A stretch of 64,000 nt of DNA from Ascaphus truei (GCA_036426205.1 WSYH01002485.1:21889-85888); one strand, 5' to 3'. Shown: positions 34,921 to 47,108, numbered from the stretch's first letter. Numbers and translations: made by a program. The notes: a model not told the origin generated them from the sequence alone.

Positions 34921-36167
34921 TGTCAGGGTCACGCCGGCCGTCCGGGGACGCACGCAGTCTCTTGGCGGTGCACGCGCACCTCTGCAACAAACAGACGCGT
35001 GCCCATGATGGTGTCCCTGCACTGCACATCACGCACCTCCCGCGCAAGCACGTCGCGCAACGGCTAATGTTGGGACAGCCATCAGCTGCGCTACACCTGA
35101 GTCACAGGTAACTTCCTCCTATTGGCTCTCTGCCTATGTCTAGACCACTCCCACCTGCCTCCTTTCCATTGGCTACACGTAAAGAGAACCCGCACTGCTG
35201 GTGTTAACCCGTGAGGTGCTGACTGGATGGAGACGTGATAGTATCAATTTGGAGAAAAAGAACCCAGTCTTATAGCACTCATTCACAACAAATGTATAGT
35301 GATAAATTTAAAATACTTTATTAATAACTATGAATAAAAAATAGGGTGTTAAAACGTAATTATATACTATATAGAACAGCACGTGACTGTATCCTTTTGT
35401 AACCCACCCTGGTATAGGTGGGTAGATATGGTGTGATCCCTGAGTGGGCTCTCTTTGGCTCCTCTCATATATTTTAGGTAGCTATAATCTATATCATCTG
35501 ATCTCAAGCACTAATCGGGGATCACATCATATCTACCCACCTATACCAGGGTGGGTTACAAAAGGACACAGTCACGTGCTGTTCTATATAGTATTTAATT
35601 ACGTTTTAACACCCTATTTTTTATTCATAGTTATTAATAAAGTATTTTAAATTTATCACTATACATTTGTTGTGAATGAGTGCTATAAGACTGGGTTCTT
35701 TTCTCCAAATTGATCCTTTCCATTGGCTCCTGTCCCTTCTTATACCCACTGCTTGTTGCTGAGCATAGACCATTGTTTATGCACCGTGCTCATTGCAGCC
35801 TGAGTACCTGTCTCTGTTTCGTCTTGATCTCTGTTGTGACCCTGCCTGTGCCTGAATCATCTCTTCTATATCCCTGTACTACGGATTGTTATCGGATTTC
35901 TGCTCTCTCCATTCCACGACCTCGGCTAACGGATGACGATTCTACTCTCTCCATCCCACGACCTCAGCTAACGGACTATGACGATTCTACTAACTCCAAC
36001 CAAAGTACGGCAAGTACCCTCACCTACCTACCCTCTCCTACCCTGACCCGGCTACACATCCTGACTCTGCTATCTGAACCTGGCCCCGTGGTTGTAGGGC
36101 GGCGGTATATGCACATCCCCACCTCGGCCCCGCGTTCTAGTCCAGGTTGTAGTGAGCATCCGTGACA
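34921..36167 (+). repeat. Gypsy 3' LTR, interrupted
   Basis: It starts TGTCAGGGTC after a purine-rich tract (GAAGAGGGTAGTAC) and ends CATCCGTGACA. The two parts flanking 35175..35713 match the 5' LTR continuously once the insertion is ignored. Confidence 0.9.
35175..35713. mobile_element. Palindromic insertion in the 3' LTR with 15-bp target duplication
   Basis: It is flanked by TCCTTTCCATTGGCT on both sides (35160..35174 and 35714..35728). It consists of a 69-bp unique head, a left arm (35244..35440), a 77-bp spacer and a right arm (35518..35713) that is the near-perfect reverse complement of the left. The long direct flank suggests target-primed insertion. No coding sequence. Confidence 0.85.
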
Positions 36168-36589
36168 CTCCATAAGTTAATATCTAAATATTGGTGTAGT
36201 AGTAAATAGGTCCATTATACCTAAACATCAGCAACACTAGAATCTAACACAGCTCCAGAACGAAGGCTGAGGACATCATTACGTGTCCTACGCATGTTTC
36301 CCTCCAGCTTTTTGCTTATTAGTATAACGCCTAGTTGATCACTTCCTACCATCCCCCCTTTATTCTACCAAATACATATGCACAAACATTAGATACACAC
36401 CACATACGCACGTATACCAGATGCACGTACCATGCATGAAGAAACAAACTATATATGCCCCATGCACATTCATCATACATATGTTTGCCACATTTATTTT
36501 TTTAAATACGGGACGCCAAAATCTAATAGGAAAATAAAATTTCAATCCAGACTTTTTGTATATGTTTTTATGACAAAAACACACACCGT

Positions 36590-37240
36590 TTCTCTCTCCC
36601 CCGTTTTCTCTCCCTTCTCATCTCTTTCTCACCCCCTCCATGAATCTCGCCCCCTATCCATCTCTCAACCCCCTCCTCCCTCCACCTCACAGCTCTCCTC
36701 CCTACTGCTCACTCCTCCTCCTCTTCACAGCCCCCCTCTCCTCACAGTCCCCCTCCTGCTCCTCCTAACAGCCCCCTCCTCCTCACAGCCCCATCCTCTT
36801 CATCACAGCTGACCTCCTCTTCTCACAGCTCCCCCTCCTCCTATTCACAGCCCCCTCATCCTACTCCTCTTCATAGCTCCCCCTACTCCTCCTCACAGCC
36901 CCTTCCTCCTTCTCACACTTGACCTCCTCCTCCTCCTCACTGCTCTCCTCCTCTACTCACAGCTCCCCCTCCTCCTATTCACAACCCCTCATCATACTCC
37001 TCTTCATAGCTCCCCCTACTCACAGCCCCCTCCTCCTCACAGCCCCTTCCTCCTTATCACACTTGACCTCCTCCTCACAGCTCTCCTCCTCTACTCACAG
37101 CTTCCCCCTCCTTCTATTGCTTTCAGCACCCAGCCACCACCTCACAGCTCCTGGCCTTCTCCACGTAGCCCCGGCCTCCTCTTTGCAGTCCCCGGCCTAC
37201 TCCTCGCAGCTCCCCTCTCGCTGCACAGCACATACGTGGT
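36590..37240 (+). repeat. CTCCTCACAGCCCC minisatellite
   Basis: Imperfect units of about 20 to 40 bp built from CTCCTCCTCACAGC. The CACAG ends imitate splice acceptors but no exon follows. Confidence 0.75.
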
Positions 37241-37249
37241 GCCGAGAAT

Positions 37250-37655
37250 TCAGGGATGAAGGTCTGACCAGCAGCGATGGGAGGAGAAGGATGGCAGCAG
37301 TGCAGCGGTGTATGTGACTGGTGAGGAGGACCATAGCGGCGGAAGGAGTAGATGGCAGTGATGAAGCTCGCCCCAACAGATACCAGAAGTTGAAGTTGAT
37401 TTCTGGATCATATACTGCTGGGGCAGGCTCAACCAGTGCCCTCTGCCACTGCCACCATGGTCCTCCTCCACAGCCGCCATCCCCACCCTCTGCCGCTGCA
37501 CCGCTTCCATCCTTCTCCTCCCGTCACTGCCGGACGGTTCTTTGTCCCTGGATTGTCCCATTGCCCCTGAAATACGTGACAATTATGCAGACCTTTCAGG
37601 GACAATTCATTGAAATAAGGGACAATTCCGTATATACGGTTGTCTGGCAACCCTA
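37250..37655. mobile_element. DNA element end (TTGTCTGGCAACCCTA)
   Basis: The segment ends GGTTGTCTGGCAACCCTA, the inverse of the TAGGGTGACCAGACGTCCC type start seen at 63066. GGGACAATTC..GGGACAATTCC repeats lie next to it, as is usual for this old vertebrate DNA repeat. The other end is unclear. Confidence 0.4.
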
Positions 37656-37659
37656 ATCA

Positions 37660-38140
37660 TACATGCACTGTGTGCACCACACACACATCATTCCTGCATC
37701 ATATACACACACAACATACATATGCACCATACACATACCACAGAAACATGCATGCACCATATATGTGCGTCACGGCCACCGACAGGACATACGGGGCCCA
37801 GGACAGAGTGCTTACTTGGGACCCCGGTTCATGGGAAGGGGGGGGGGGAGGCTGAGTACCTGTAGTTGCAGCAGCGGGGGACATTACACAACACTGGGCC
37901 CTATAGGGCAGGAACAGGGTAGCAGACCCATGCAAGAGCTGCATGAATACACATTCCTTATAGATGCACTATATACGTACACACCACACAGCATATATAC
38001 ACATAACACATACCATACACACACACCATCCATCCATATATTATACATGAATATACATTAATCTTAGATGCACTATAAATAAATAGACACCGTACATGCA
38101 CTCTATGCAAACACACCAAACATGAGCCAAATATACACAT
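37660..38140. repeat. CA/CATA-rich low-complexity stretch
   Basis: ACACACA, CATACA and ACCATACAC repeats with a short GC-rich interruption at 37770..37930 that contains a G run. Confidence 0.7.
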
Positions 38141-38145
38141 ACCAT

Positions 38146-39105
38146 TAAGGCAGCGACAGGGGGCAAGAGCTAGGACAACTGTCCAGGGCCCAGTGGCCCA
38201 ACTTCCACATCCAGCTGCCGGGCCTCTGTTGGCCTTCACCCCAAGCCACCATGCACGTGCTGACGTCAGATGTTGGGCCCTTGTGGTACCTGAGGCCTCT
38301 TCCCAAGGTAACCTCTTTGGGGTGGGGGGAAGAATGTGTGTGTTTTGAGTGTGTGGTGTGTATGTATTGAGTGTGTTGTGGGGCGGGGATGGTGTGTGTA
38401 TGCGGCAATTTGTTTGTGGTGTGGGCGGGGGGAATTGAGTGTGAGGAAAGAAGATGGATAATTAAGTGAGTATGTGAGTGGAAAATTGAGTGTGAGGAGG
38501 CGTGAGGGAGAATTGAGTATGAGGGGGATTGAGTGTGAGGAGGGGGGAATTGAGTGTGAGGTGGAGTGGGATTTGAGAGAGAGGGGGAATGAAGGACTGG
38601 AATTGAGTGAGAGAAGGGGTGCATTGAGTGAGAGAGGAAGAGGGGGAGGGATGGGTGGTGAATGAGTGAGAGAGGGTGTAAGAGAGGAAGGGGAAGAGAC
38701 AGCATGGAAGAGGGAGGGGGAGATAGGGAGGGGGAAGAGGTGGATGTGTGAAAGGGGAGTTTGAGAGAGTGGGGAAGAGTGATAGAGTCAAGAGGGGGAG
38801 TAAGTGAGAGTGGGGAATGAGTGAGCAATAAAGTGAAAGGGGGTGTTAGAGAGGGAGCGGGGTCAGGTGAGGGAGGGGGGAGAGGTGGTGGAGTGAGAGG
38901 AGAGGAATAGTCAGAGGGGCAGGGAGAGACAGGAGAGGGGAACATGAGGGGAGAAAGAGGATGAGCGGGGGAGTGTGAGGAGAGAAATAGAGGGGGTGAG
39001 TGTGAGGAGGCGTGTGAGAGGGGCGGGGGGAGTGTAAAAGAAAGAGGGGGGGGGGCTCGCAAGTCCGCCGACACAGGGTGCCTGGGAAAAACTGTTGGCA
39101 GCCCA
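38146..39105. mobile_element. hAT-like element copy with GA-rich body
   Basis: The left end AAGGCAGCGACAGGGGG and right end CTGTTGGCAGCCCAT resemble CAGGGCCGCCAACAG/TTGGCGGCCCTG of the copy at 58734..60803. GGCTCGCAAGTCCGCCGACA near the right end also has a counterpart there (GGCTCGCAATACCGCTGACA). The interior is GAGTGAGAGGGGG-type sequence. The 309-codon minus-strand frame is compositional. Confidence 0.5.
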
Positions 39106-39289
39106 TATCATACATGCATCAAACACACACATATACACACCTTGCATGCACCATAAACACACACATTATACATGCACCATATAGAGGCACACATATCATA
39201 CATGCATCTGCTATGTGTACAGCATCATCTGATGGGCAGAATCTGCAGATCAGCGACCCTGCTTCTCTCCTAGCCACCCATATTTTTTC

Positions 39290-39645
39290 ACTTTAAAATT
39301 ATTATTTTTATTGAGTTTTCAGGAGGGAGGGGTACATAAATCAAAAAAGGGTTAGGGTGGGGTTAAAGATTACATGGAGAAATAATTAGGTTAGATCTTA
39401 GATAGTATAAAGTAAGATAAAGTTTGTACAGGGATATTATGCAGTTTTTGAATGCGTAGAGGTCCAATCTGATCCTTTACTACAACAGTTTTGGGTTCAT
39501 TGGTTTGTTTGATCTACTGTCTATAATACATCTTTCTGCTGAACATATACCTTGTATTTGGATGAACCAATAATGAATCGTTGTGAGGGGGGGGGGGGGT
39601 ATGCGTCTCGTATTAATAAAGGTAAAGCCCAGGCATTGTTCCTAC
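39290..39645 (-). mobile_element. L1-like LINE 3' end
   Basis: Read on the minus strand it ends with CTCAATAAAAATAATAAT, a poly(A)-type tail, preceded by sequence consistent with an L1 3' untranslated region. It probably belongs with the coding fragment at 41364..41745, separated by later insertions. Confidence 0.45.
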
Positions 39646-39649
39646 CCAT

Positions 39650-40500
39650 CTGCCTGTGGCTCATGTGGCCAGAAGAACAAAAATAAATGTGCACCAGATC
39701 GTGATATACAGTATATACATATATATATATATACACGTAACCGTGTAAGTGAATAACGTTATACAGTGAGAAACCACGGTAGAAACAATGTCCTACAGAG
39801 TGAATAATTATAGAACATGTGTATCAAAACAGTGTGTCAAAATAGTGTCAGTGACTCACTACAAGTGACGTGAAGAAAGAATAAAAGTACCTTTCCTGGT
39901 GAGATAATACACAAGTCTGCTGCTATTTCAACAATGATGGCTCAGCATCAAAAAAGCTAGTAAAAGAAAAACAAAAGAAAGCGCACAACTTATAGTGTAT
40001 TAAAAATTATAATTGCTCATTGCAAGGGAGGTGAAAAATGAACGTACATCAAACTTAACAAATCAAGCAGTCCATGTTTTGGACATGTTACCACAGGGCG
40101 CACACATCTGATCATCTCAGTTCCTCGATATCCACATCAGCTGGCACTTCACGTCTTTACTCCTGGATCCTCTGGGTTCCGGTTCTTGTAATGGGTCCAT
40201 TGGGCTCTAAACCATCAGTCCCCGGTCCCGGATCCTCCGACAGGATCAGTCAGTTGATGCGCCGTGCAACAGAATGGTATAACAACTGCAGGGATGAAAA
40301 TACTCCCTACACAAACTCAGCGACATGCCGTTGAACGTAGCACCGTTTCACATGCCACAAACAGTGATGTCACTAGCATGCGCCGTATAGCGACTAATAG
40401 CAAAGGGAACGTCAAGGGATAGGATCACGCCAAAGATCCAAGCTTACCTGGCAGTGTTTTGGCCGTGTATATGGAGCATATACTGTACATAGAAATTCTA
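39650..40500. other. Unassigned stretch, probably PLE-associated
   Basis: It lies downstream of the minus-strand hammerhead-like motif at 40511..40550. No coding sequence. Confidence 0.35.
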
Positions 40501-40510
40501 CATATTAAAA

Positions 40511-40550
40511 TCCTACGCGTTTCGTAGGTCTGGCCTACTTAATCAGGGTA
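40511..40550 (-). ncRNA. Hammerhead ribozyme-like motif, copy 3
   Basis: The minus strand reads CTGATTA, extra A, stem II GTAGG-loop CCAGA-CCTAC, then GAAACGCGTAGG. The core has T where G8 is expected, so it is probably inactive. The PLE coding end at 41258..41346 lies upstream on the same strand. Confidence 0.5.
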
Positions 40551-40559
40551 ATTACTAAG

Positions 40560-41257
40560 TGATCATAACCTGTTTAAGTACCCCGCAGGTCTCTGTGATT
40601 GGTCAAAGCTGGATGCATAACAAGCAGCCAATCATATCAGAGCCCACGTACCTTACACAAGCTAACATACAGTAGCTTTATACACAATAATAAAATCACA
40701 TATAACAAATCCTTTAATTACAGATTAGAAATAAAAGTATACATATTAACTAATCACAAAACGATTACAATTGTATAAATGATACTGGTTGTACGAAATC
40801 AATATTCTGAAAAACAGAAAACACGCAATTAATTACATCATACATATGAAGATGGAGAGCTTAAAGTCCACCACCCATGTCAAGTGGACTTAGTGGTACG
40901 TGAAGGTGATTGTCACTGGCCAATAAATAGCCAATGGCATAACAGATAAAGGACAAATGTCCAGAGAAAAGTAAGATAAGAACAGACAAAAAGTATAAAT
41001 ACAAATAAAATGGAGTAATAGAACTTGTAGAGATTAATAAATATACATAGAGAACTGGTCAAAAACAACAATAGATGATGATGAAAAAACTACCAACTTG
41101 TCCAATATTATGGGGGAGATAAAAAAAATATTAAAATATTATAAAAAATAGTATAAATATATTATAAAAATATTTTATTAAAATATTTCATAAAAATATA
41201 TACAAAATATAAAGTGGTCAAGAAGAAGTTCACAAAATGAATTAAATAATAATTAAG
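40560..41257 (-). other. PLE 3' non-coding region (AT-rich)
   Basis: AT-rich DNA between the PLE endonuclease end and the hammerhead-like motif, on the minus strand. No frame. Confidence 0.4.
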
Positions 41258-41346
41258 TCAATATAAAGACCAAATGTGTAATTCCTCATTTAAACCCAGT
41301 GGAGCCAAAGTTTGAAAATTATATATCCAGAAACTCTCTGTAATAA
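41258..41346 (-). pseudogene. PLE GIY-YIG C-terminal fragment
   Basis: A minus-strand frame with WIYNFQTLAPLGLNEELHI resembles the end of the GIY-YIG module (compare WIFKLNTLQPNGLNTE at about 52890..52950). It is truncated at its 5' side where it abuts L1-like sequence. Confidence 0.65.
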
Positions 41347-41363
41347 ACACCCGTTTATTTCAT

Positions 41364-41745
41364 CTATGTGTCCTGTCTGGTGCTTGATCCTGTGAAAGAG
41401 TCCTGGTCGCCTGTGGCAGTCTTGTCTCCAGCAAGGGCCCCAGTTTTGAGAGGTAGTAGATTTCTATTGTAAGTGAGGAAGGTTTCCTCTGAGAACCATG
41501 GATCCCATACCCTCTGAAATTTATTGATATTATCATTGAGGAATGCAGTCATCTTTTCCATACCAGAGTTTGATTAATTCTATTTTTAATTGTCCTCATT
41601 ACTGGAGCGGGTTGTTTCCAATTAAAGGCAATACAGCATCTGGTTTCTGAAAGAACGTGTGTCATAAGTTTGTGTTCAATTTGTCAATTTTTTTAGGTCG
41701 CTTTTTAAGTAAAGCTAAAGCTAGGTTTGGATGAATTGTTGTCTA
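41364..41745 (-). pseudogene. L1-like ORF2 C-terminal fragment
   Basis: The minus-strand frame carries YCIAFNWKQPAPV, then EKMTAFLNDNINKFQRVWDPWF, matching the arrangement near the end of L1-type ORF2 proteins. It contains frameshifts. Confidence 0.6.
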
Positions 41746-41749
41746 TAGT

Positions 41750-42540
41750 AAATGGCTAATAAGTTGGAACACTTGGGTGAATAGAGGTTTTAGTAAGAGA
41801 CTTTCCCATCAGATATAAAAGAGAATATGTGAATAAAGAAATAAAAATAATAGTGTAGCCAATAGTGACAGTTAACTATTATCTAAAAGAATATATTGGT
41901 CCCACTCACAAATTGCTTCTTGTTAAAATAGCATATCAGAGATCCACCACTCTCTGATGGGAGCACTGCAATGGTCCCTCCTCTGAAGTGTAGGTATGTA
42001 TGATCCAATATGTGCTCGAAAAACAGAGAGAATTCACAATAGTGTAATATATCCAAATTGTATATATATGGCACCGAAACAGATATTTCACTCACATTTT
42101 ATACAAATGCAGTATTGATTGGAGAGTGTTTGGTCGAGAGCTTCCTGATACGCCGGGATTCGGAGGGTGAAGACATCTAAAGGTAAGAAAAATATGTATG
42201 TAATTTAAATTTTTCAGGGTTTTTTATAGTATTTTATTTATTTTTATGTTTTTGCTTGCCCGTTGCCTGCTAATGTATTTATCTATGCCCCTTTAGGGTA
42301 TATATTAATACAATGACAGACATTGCATTTTTTGGCAAATGCTTGTTTTGAATTAATGGTTATATTTTCTATTTCTGTTTATTGTTTTGAGTTAATAGTT
42401 ATGTATTTGTAGGGCTTTTTTAATTACATTTTCAGATTGTTGAGGTGTTTAATTTAATTGCTCTGTTTGTTAGGGGTTACATTTCTTTTATTGTTGTGTA
42501 CTTTTAGGCCTTGTGAATTTTTTAGATGAAACAAAATGCT
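41750..42540. other. Unassigned AT-rich stretch
   Basis: No feature recognised. Confidence 0.35.
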
Positions 42541-42960
42541 CTTGTGCGCTCAGGTATACAGTCTATACACCCATAGGTGTCAATAAGTGCCATTGAGAGC
42601 GGAGTGTGAAGGGCAAGATGCGGACCACTAGGGCAATCGGGGATGGGAGGGAATATCCCTTACCGCTATGTGTTCCTCGATCTGGGTCCTGCTTCCTTCT
42701 AATCCTCGTTTCTCCCGCGTGCGTCCGTAGAGAGAGTATGGGCTGGAGTAGGAGAGAGTCCGGCACTACTGCGAGCAGCACAAATCCAGGTGAACTTCCG
42801 GTTTGCAATAGAAAAAACTTTATTCCGACGAGACACACATGACACCCAGGTTACACCTCAGCCTCCCCCTCAACGCGTTTCGCGCTATGGAAAAGCGCTT
42901 CGTCTCGGAGTGGGGAGGAGAGGTCCAAACCCTAACCTTTAAAAGAAAAAGCCTGCGAAA
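42541..42960 (-). repeat. Hammerhead-bearing non-coding PLE segment (minus strand)
   Basis: It contains copy 4 of the motif, followed on the minus strand by GGAATAAAGTTTTTTCTATTG, the same layout as the two copies near 4 kb. Its orientation is opposite to the PLE coding sequence that begins at 43365. Confidence 0.5.
42866..42915 (-). ncRNA. Hammerhead ribozyme-like motif, copy 4
   Basis: The minus strand reads CGAGACGA, extra A, GCGC-loop-GCGC, GAAACGCGTTGAGG. The first core residues deviate from CUGANGA. The stem II and GAAACGCG parts are intact. Confidence 0.5.
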
Positions 42961-43364
42961 ACGGGCTCATTAACATAAAGTCAATACACATGTGCCTATG
43001 TGACTAGATATATTGAATTAATTATTCAAATTTCTCCTAGTACTAACTGAAATGGATATTGATTATACCTCTTAACGGTTTTCCCAGTTAAAATATTTTA
43101 AGGATATTAATGATTCTAATAATTGTCTAAATCATCTATGGCGCAATGTGTGACTAAGATAAGTAAAACCATAATAACAACATCCAAAAGCCCTAAAGAA
43201 ATGCTGACAACATGCCATACAATGAATACGTCTCTGTTCCAGAACATAGTAAAGCCCTCATATATTGGCTATCATGTATACTTACAGCATTTGACCTTAC
43301 ATAGACATTTGTGGGTCTCTCCATTCACATTTCCAGTTTTTACACACCCCCAGGTTACACCACG

Positions 43365-44550
43365 ATGGATACTGAACCCGATCCACCTTCAGATTCAATT
43401 TTCAGCTGTTGTAACACATCCAATCGCCTGTCCAAGGCTGAAGCAATTTTTAACAACACTAATGAGTTATTTTGTGAAGATACAGCTGACCTTAAGATGT
43501 ATTTTACACGGTTGGAGAAATGTTTATTACACTGTCAGAGAACTTGGTGGGACATTATAACCATTGAAAATTACAATAGGGTTAAACGTATACCCAGAGG
43601 CCTGCGCCTTACCAAGACACCTTCTTTGGGTTTGATAAGGGGGATTTTGAGCGACAATTGTGCCTCATTCTTGATGAATGTTCATTTAAGTTAATGGATC
43701 TCATTGTGCAACATAAATCCAAAGAAAATAAAATTGTTTCAGAACAAGTGATAGAATTGCAAAAGAAATTACAAATCTTCTCGCATATGGATAACTTTAA
43801 GGAATTAGATTCCAAGGTAGCCAGTAAACTTAATAAACAAGAGAAGATTATAATGATGACCAAACAGACGAAATTTGAACGGGACAAAGCTGACTATGAA
43901 GCGCAACAAATTTATATTTGGCAAAAGCCAGCTTCCAAGAATAGAGGCAAACCCAATAAATCTAAGAAATTCAACAAAGAGGCCGGTGGCAATAAGTCTA
44001 TCCTCAAAACTTCGAAAGATAGTGAGCAGACACCACATGCAGTTTCTTTCTCTTTCTCTGAGAGTGACTTTTATCCCTCTTCGAGGGAAGAAAACATCAT
44101 ACCCAGTATGGTGACTTATTCTAGTAGAACGGACAGTCACAAGTCCTCAAAAAACGAGGAAAGACACGAAGAGGCAAGAGAAAGATCCCACAGCGGGATG
44201 CCATCAAATAGATTAAAAACCTAGAAATTGGGAACAGCAATGTGATCAACATTTCTAAACATGAACTTACAAAGGCTGAACTGTCCGTTTTACATCTCGG
44301 ACTATCATTTGCACCTAATACGCATTTTAACCTTTTTTCCACCATGGTTGACGTTTATAAGTTTATACGGAAATTGACCCTTAAGCGTTTTTTTTCTACA
44401 AGGTTGAGAAGAGGGGTTATTCCAATTCAGGGGATGCGTTATTATCAATGTTTGATGTGGCTTCTGATTTGCATATTCCCTTAGGGTTCCAAGATCTATG
44501 TCGTCAGCAGGATCTGACAGATCTCTTCAATGAGAACAATACTGCTAATT
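43365..44550 (+). pseudogene. Penelope-like element, 5' part of ORF (N-terminal region)
   Basis: The frame starts at ATG 43365 and contains WWDIITIENYN, then RIPRGLR, typical of the N-terminal region of Neptune-type PLEs. A frameshift near 43620 passes into GFDKGDFERQLCLILDECSFKLM with a coiled-coil-like lysine-rich stretch. A further shift near 44222 leads to ELTKAELSVLHLGLSFAPN and DVYKFIRKLTLKR, the block before the reverse transcriptase core. The reading is cut at 44550 by the inserted LINE and resumes at 50877. Confidence 0.8.
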
Positions 44551-46339
44551 TATTTATTTATTTATAAAATATTTTACCAGGAAGTAATACATTGAGAGTT
44601 ACCTCTCGTTTTCAAGTATGTCCTGGGCACAGAGTTTGACAAATAATACATGGTTACAAATACAGTTCCATAAATGAACAGGGTATACATTATATACAGG
44701 ACATTGTGTGCACAGTTAAAGAAATATATATTATGGGCGCATGAAACAGTTACAGACAAGATTAAAGTGTGAGACAGCCTTCCATTTGAAAGAACTTAAA
44801 CTGGTGGTGGATGTGAGAGTCTCTGTTAGGTTGTTCCAGTTATGGGGTGCTCGGTAGGAGAAGGAGGAACGGCCGGATACTTTGTTGAGCCTTGGGACCA
44901 TGAACAGTCTTTTGGAGTCTGATCTCAGGTGATGAGTGCTGCAAGTGGTAGGGGTGAGGAGCTTGTTCAGGTAGCTGGGTAGCTTGCCCATAAAGAATTT
45001 AAAGGCAAGACAGGAAAGGTGAACTTTGCGCCTAGACTCTAGTGATGACCAATCTAGTTCTTTGAGCATTTCGCAGTGATGTGTGTTGTAGTTGCATTAG
45101 AGAACAAAACGACAAATTGAATTGTAGAGGGTGTCAAGTTTGCTAAGGTGGGTTTGAGGTGCCGAGCCATATACTACGTCTCCATAGTCAATAATTGGCA
45201 TTAGCATCTGCTGTGCGATACGCTTTCTGACCAGGAGACTTAGGGAGGATCTGTTCCTGTAAAGTACCCCTAGTTTGGCATAGGTCTTGGTTGTCAGGGT
45301 ATCAATGTGCATCCCGAATGTTAAGAAAAACCATAAACCCAGGTATTTAAAACTAGTGACAGGTGTTAGGGTGGTGTTGGCGTTGGTTCTAATCTGGAGC
45401 TCAGTCGCTGGAAGCTTTAAAAATTTAGTCTTGGTCCCAAATACCATTGTTACAGTCTTGTCAGTGTTTAAAAACAGTTTGTTTTGGGAAATCCAGTTTT
45501 CGAGTCTCAAAAAGTCAGACTGAAGTATGTATTGAAGGTCAGAGAGGCTATGGCTGTGTGCATATAGGATTGTGTCATCTGCATACATGTGTATTGAGGC
45601 TTCCATACAAGCTGTGGGAAGATCATTAATGAACACTGAGAAGAGTAGGGGCCCCAGAACAGAGCCTTGCGGGACACCACAAGTGATATCCAGGGGGTTC
45701 GAGTTAGAGCCTGAGATGGACACATGTTGGGATCTACCTGATAGGTAGGACTGAAACCAGTTTAAAGCATGCTTCCCTATTCCAGAGCTCTGGAGTTTGT
45801 TAAGCAGGATAGCATGATCAACTGTGTCAAAAGCCTTTGCAAAATCTAGGAATACTGCACCAGTGAGTTGTCCCCGTTCCATTCCACACTGGATTTCATT
45901 GCAAACTTTTAGCAGGGTAGTTACGGTGGAGTGTTTGGGACGAAACCCAGATTGGAATTGGCTAGGGAAATTTGTCTTGGTGTAGAAATCGCTTAATTGG
46001 GAGTGGACACATTTTTCCATTACTTTGGATAGAATTGGGAGGAGTGAGATTGGCCTGTAGTTTGAGACAGTGTTTTTGTCCCCACTTTTGAAGATTGGGA
46101 CAACTCTGGCAGTTTTCCATGACTTAGGGATATGGCCTGCAGACAGGATAGAGTTGACTATGGAAGCAATTGGTTTGGCAATGGCTGGGGCACCAAGTCG
46201 ATGGAACCTAGATTGTAGTAAGTCAGGTCCGCATTGGCTGCTTAGTTTTAGTTTGAGGAGCGCTTGTGTAATCTCCTCTTCAGATACTGGGCTAAATAGA
46301 AAATTGTGGGCAGTGTTGGGAGGGGGTGGGACTGTGTGT
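44551..46339 (-). pseudogene. CR1/Rex-type LINE reverse transcriptase, main part
   Basis: A long minus-strand frame runs from 46339 to a stop at 44731 with a single in-frame TAA (45097..45099). It has NYRPISLLPILSKVMEK, GFRPKHST, VFLDFAKAFDTVDH (motif A), PQGSVLGPLLF (motif B) and MYADDTILY (motif C, catalytic YADD). The apparent start Met is contributed by the neighbouring LTR; the true upstream part is at 50649..50876. The endonuclease domain is missing, so the copy is 5' truncated. It ends with an (ATTT)n tail at 44551..44570 typical of these LINEs. A shorter copy is at 62540..62945. Confidence 0.9.
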
Positions 46340-47108
46340 TGTGACATAGTCCAAAGATGTTAGGCAGCTTTCTGCCCCATTTTAGAGCAGAAAGTGCAGG
46401 AATAGTTAATGATCCGTTCCACAGCTTCCCATTAACTCAGGCAGCTGGATGGAAATCCAGACACAGATTACAAGGCTCTAGTTCTCCCTCACCTGCTCTT
46501 AATCACATGCCAGGTATTTAGAGCAGGGAGGTTTTGCATTTCATCTCTCTCTCCTTGGAGCCTGAGGCTGGGGGTATCGCTGTTCCCCTGCATCCAGTAT
46601 CGGGTGTTGAACGGCCCCTCCACGTATCACAGTACCAGAGGATTTGCTGGACTCCACGAACAGATAAGACCAAACAAATGTTTACTGCTGTTGCTAAAGA
46701 CTGTGCTGTATCTAAGTGACCCTAAATGAGCGGGGCATTGTTTTACGATGGGGACAGGTTAGTTTGGCCAGAGCATCTGTTAGAGAGACTGATTCTGAGT
46801 GTATGTTAGTAGATCCCTGAAGGGATAGGATTTGTTTATTATACATTTGGTTTCTTTTACTTGAATAACAGTGTGGGAAATACTGTAACACTGAAATGAG
46901 TGAACTGCTGAATGAAAGTATCTGAGTAACCTCTAACCTACAATGTTAAAGCTGCAGTACCTTACTTGGATGAAATAAAGCAGCAGAAGCCTGAGTTAAG
47001 CAGCTTAATTACTTTGCATGATCCTGTTTTGTATTAAATAACCCTAGAAGACTGTGTCGGGAAGAACCCAGACAGGCGTCAGCACTACAAAAGGGGGGGT
47101 TTGTCACA
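46340..47108 (+). repeat. 5' LTR of the pol-less LTR element
   Basis: It starts TGTGACATAGTCC and ends TTTGTCACA, so its tips are inverted TGTGACA/TGTCACA. It contains GGATGAAATAAAGCAGCAG, a poly(A) signal, at about 46968..46986. Confidence 0.85.

Larger units (their letters stand above)
30276..36167 (+). mobile_element. Ty3/Gypsy chromovirus-type LTR retrotransposon, degenerate
   Basis: The element has a 5' LTR, gag, protease, reverse transcriptase, RNase H, a reduced integrase, a chromodomain and a 3' LTR in that order. Flanks CTCCT/CTCCA suggest a 5-bp target duplication with one change. A DNA element (32265..32648) and a palindromic insertion (35175..35713) lie inside it. Stops, frameshifts and a gap between RNase H and the integrase core make it non-functional. 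Gene order and chromodomain place it with the sushi-like vertebrate chromoviruses. Confidence 0.9.

Noticed and set aside
36590..37240. Series of CACAG splice-acceptor-like sites
   Set aside because: They recur with the minisatellite unit and have no exon-like sequence or donors after them.
38145..39074. 309-codon minus-strand frame rich in Pro, Ser and Leu
   Set aside because: Produced by GA-rich low-complexity DNA inside a hAT-like element; other frames of the same stretch are also open.
46339..46347. Methionine start for the LINE reverse transcriptase
   Set aside because: The ATG belongs to the inserted LTR; the LINE coding sequence continues at 50649..50876.
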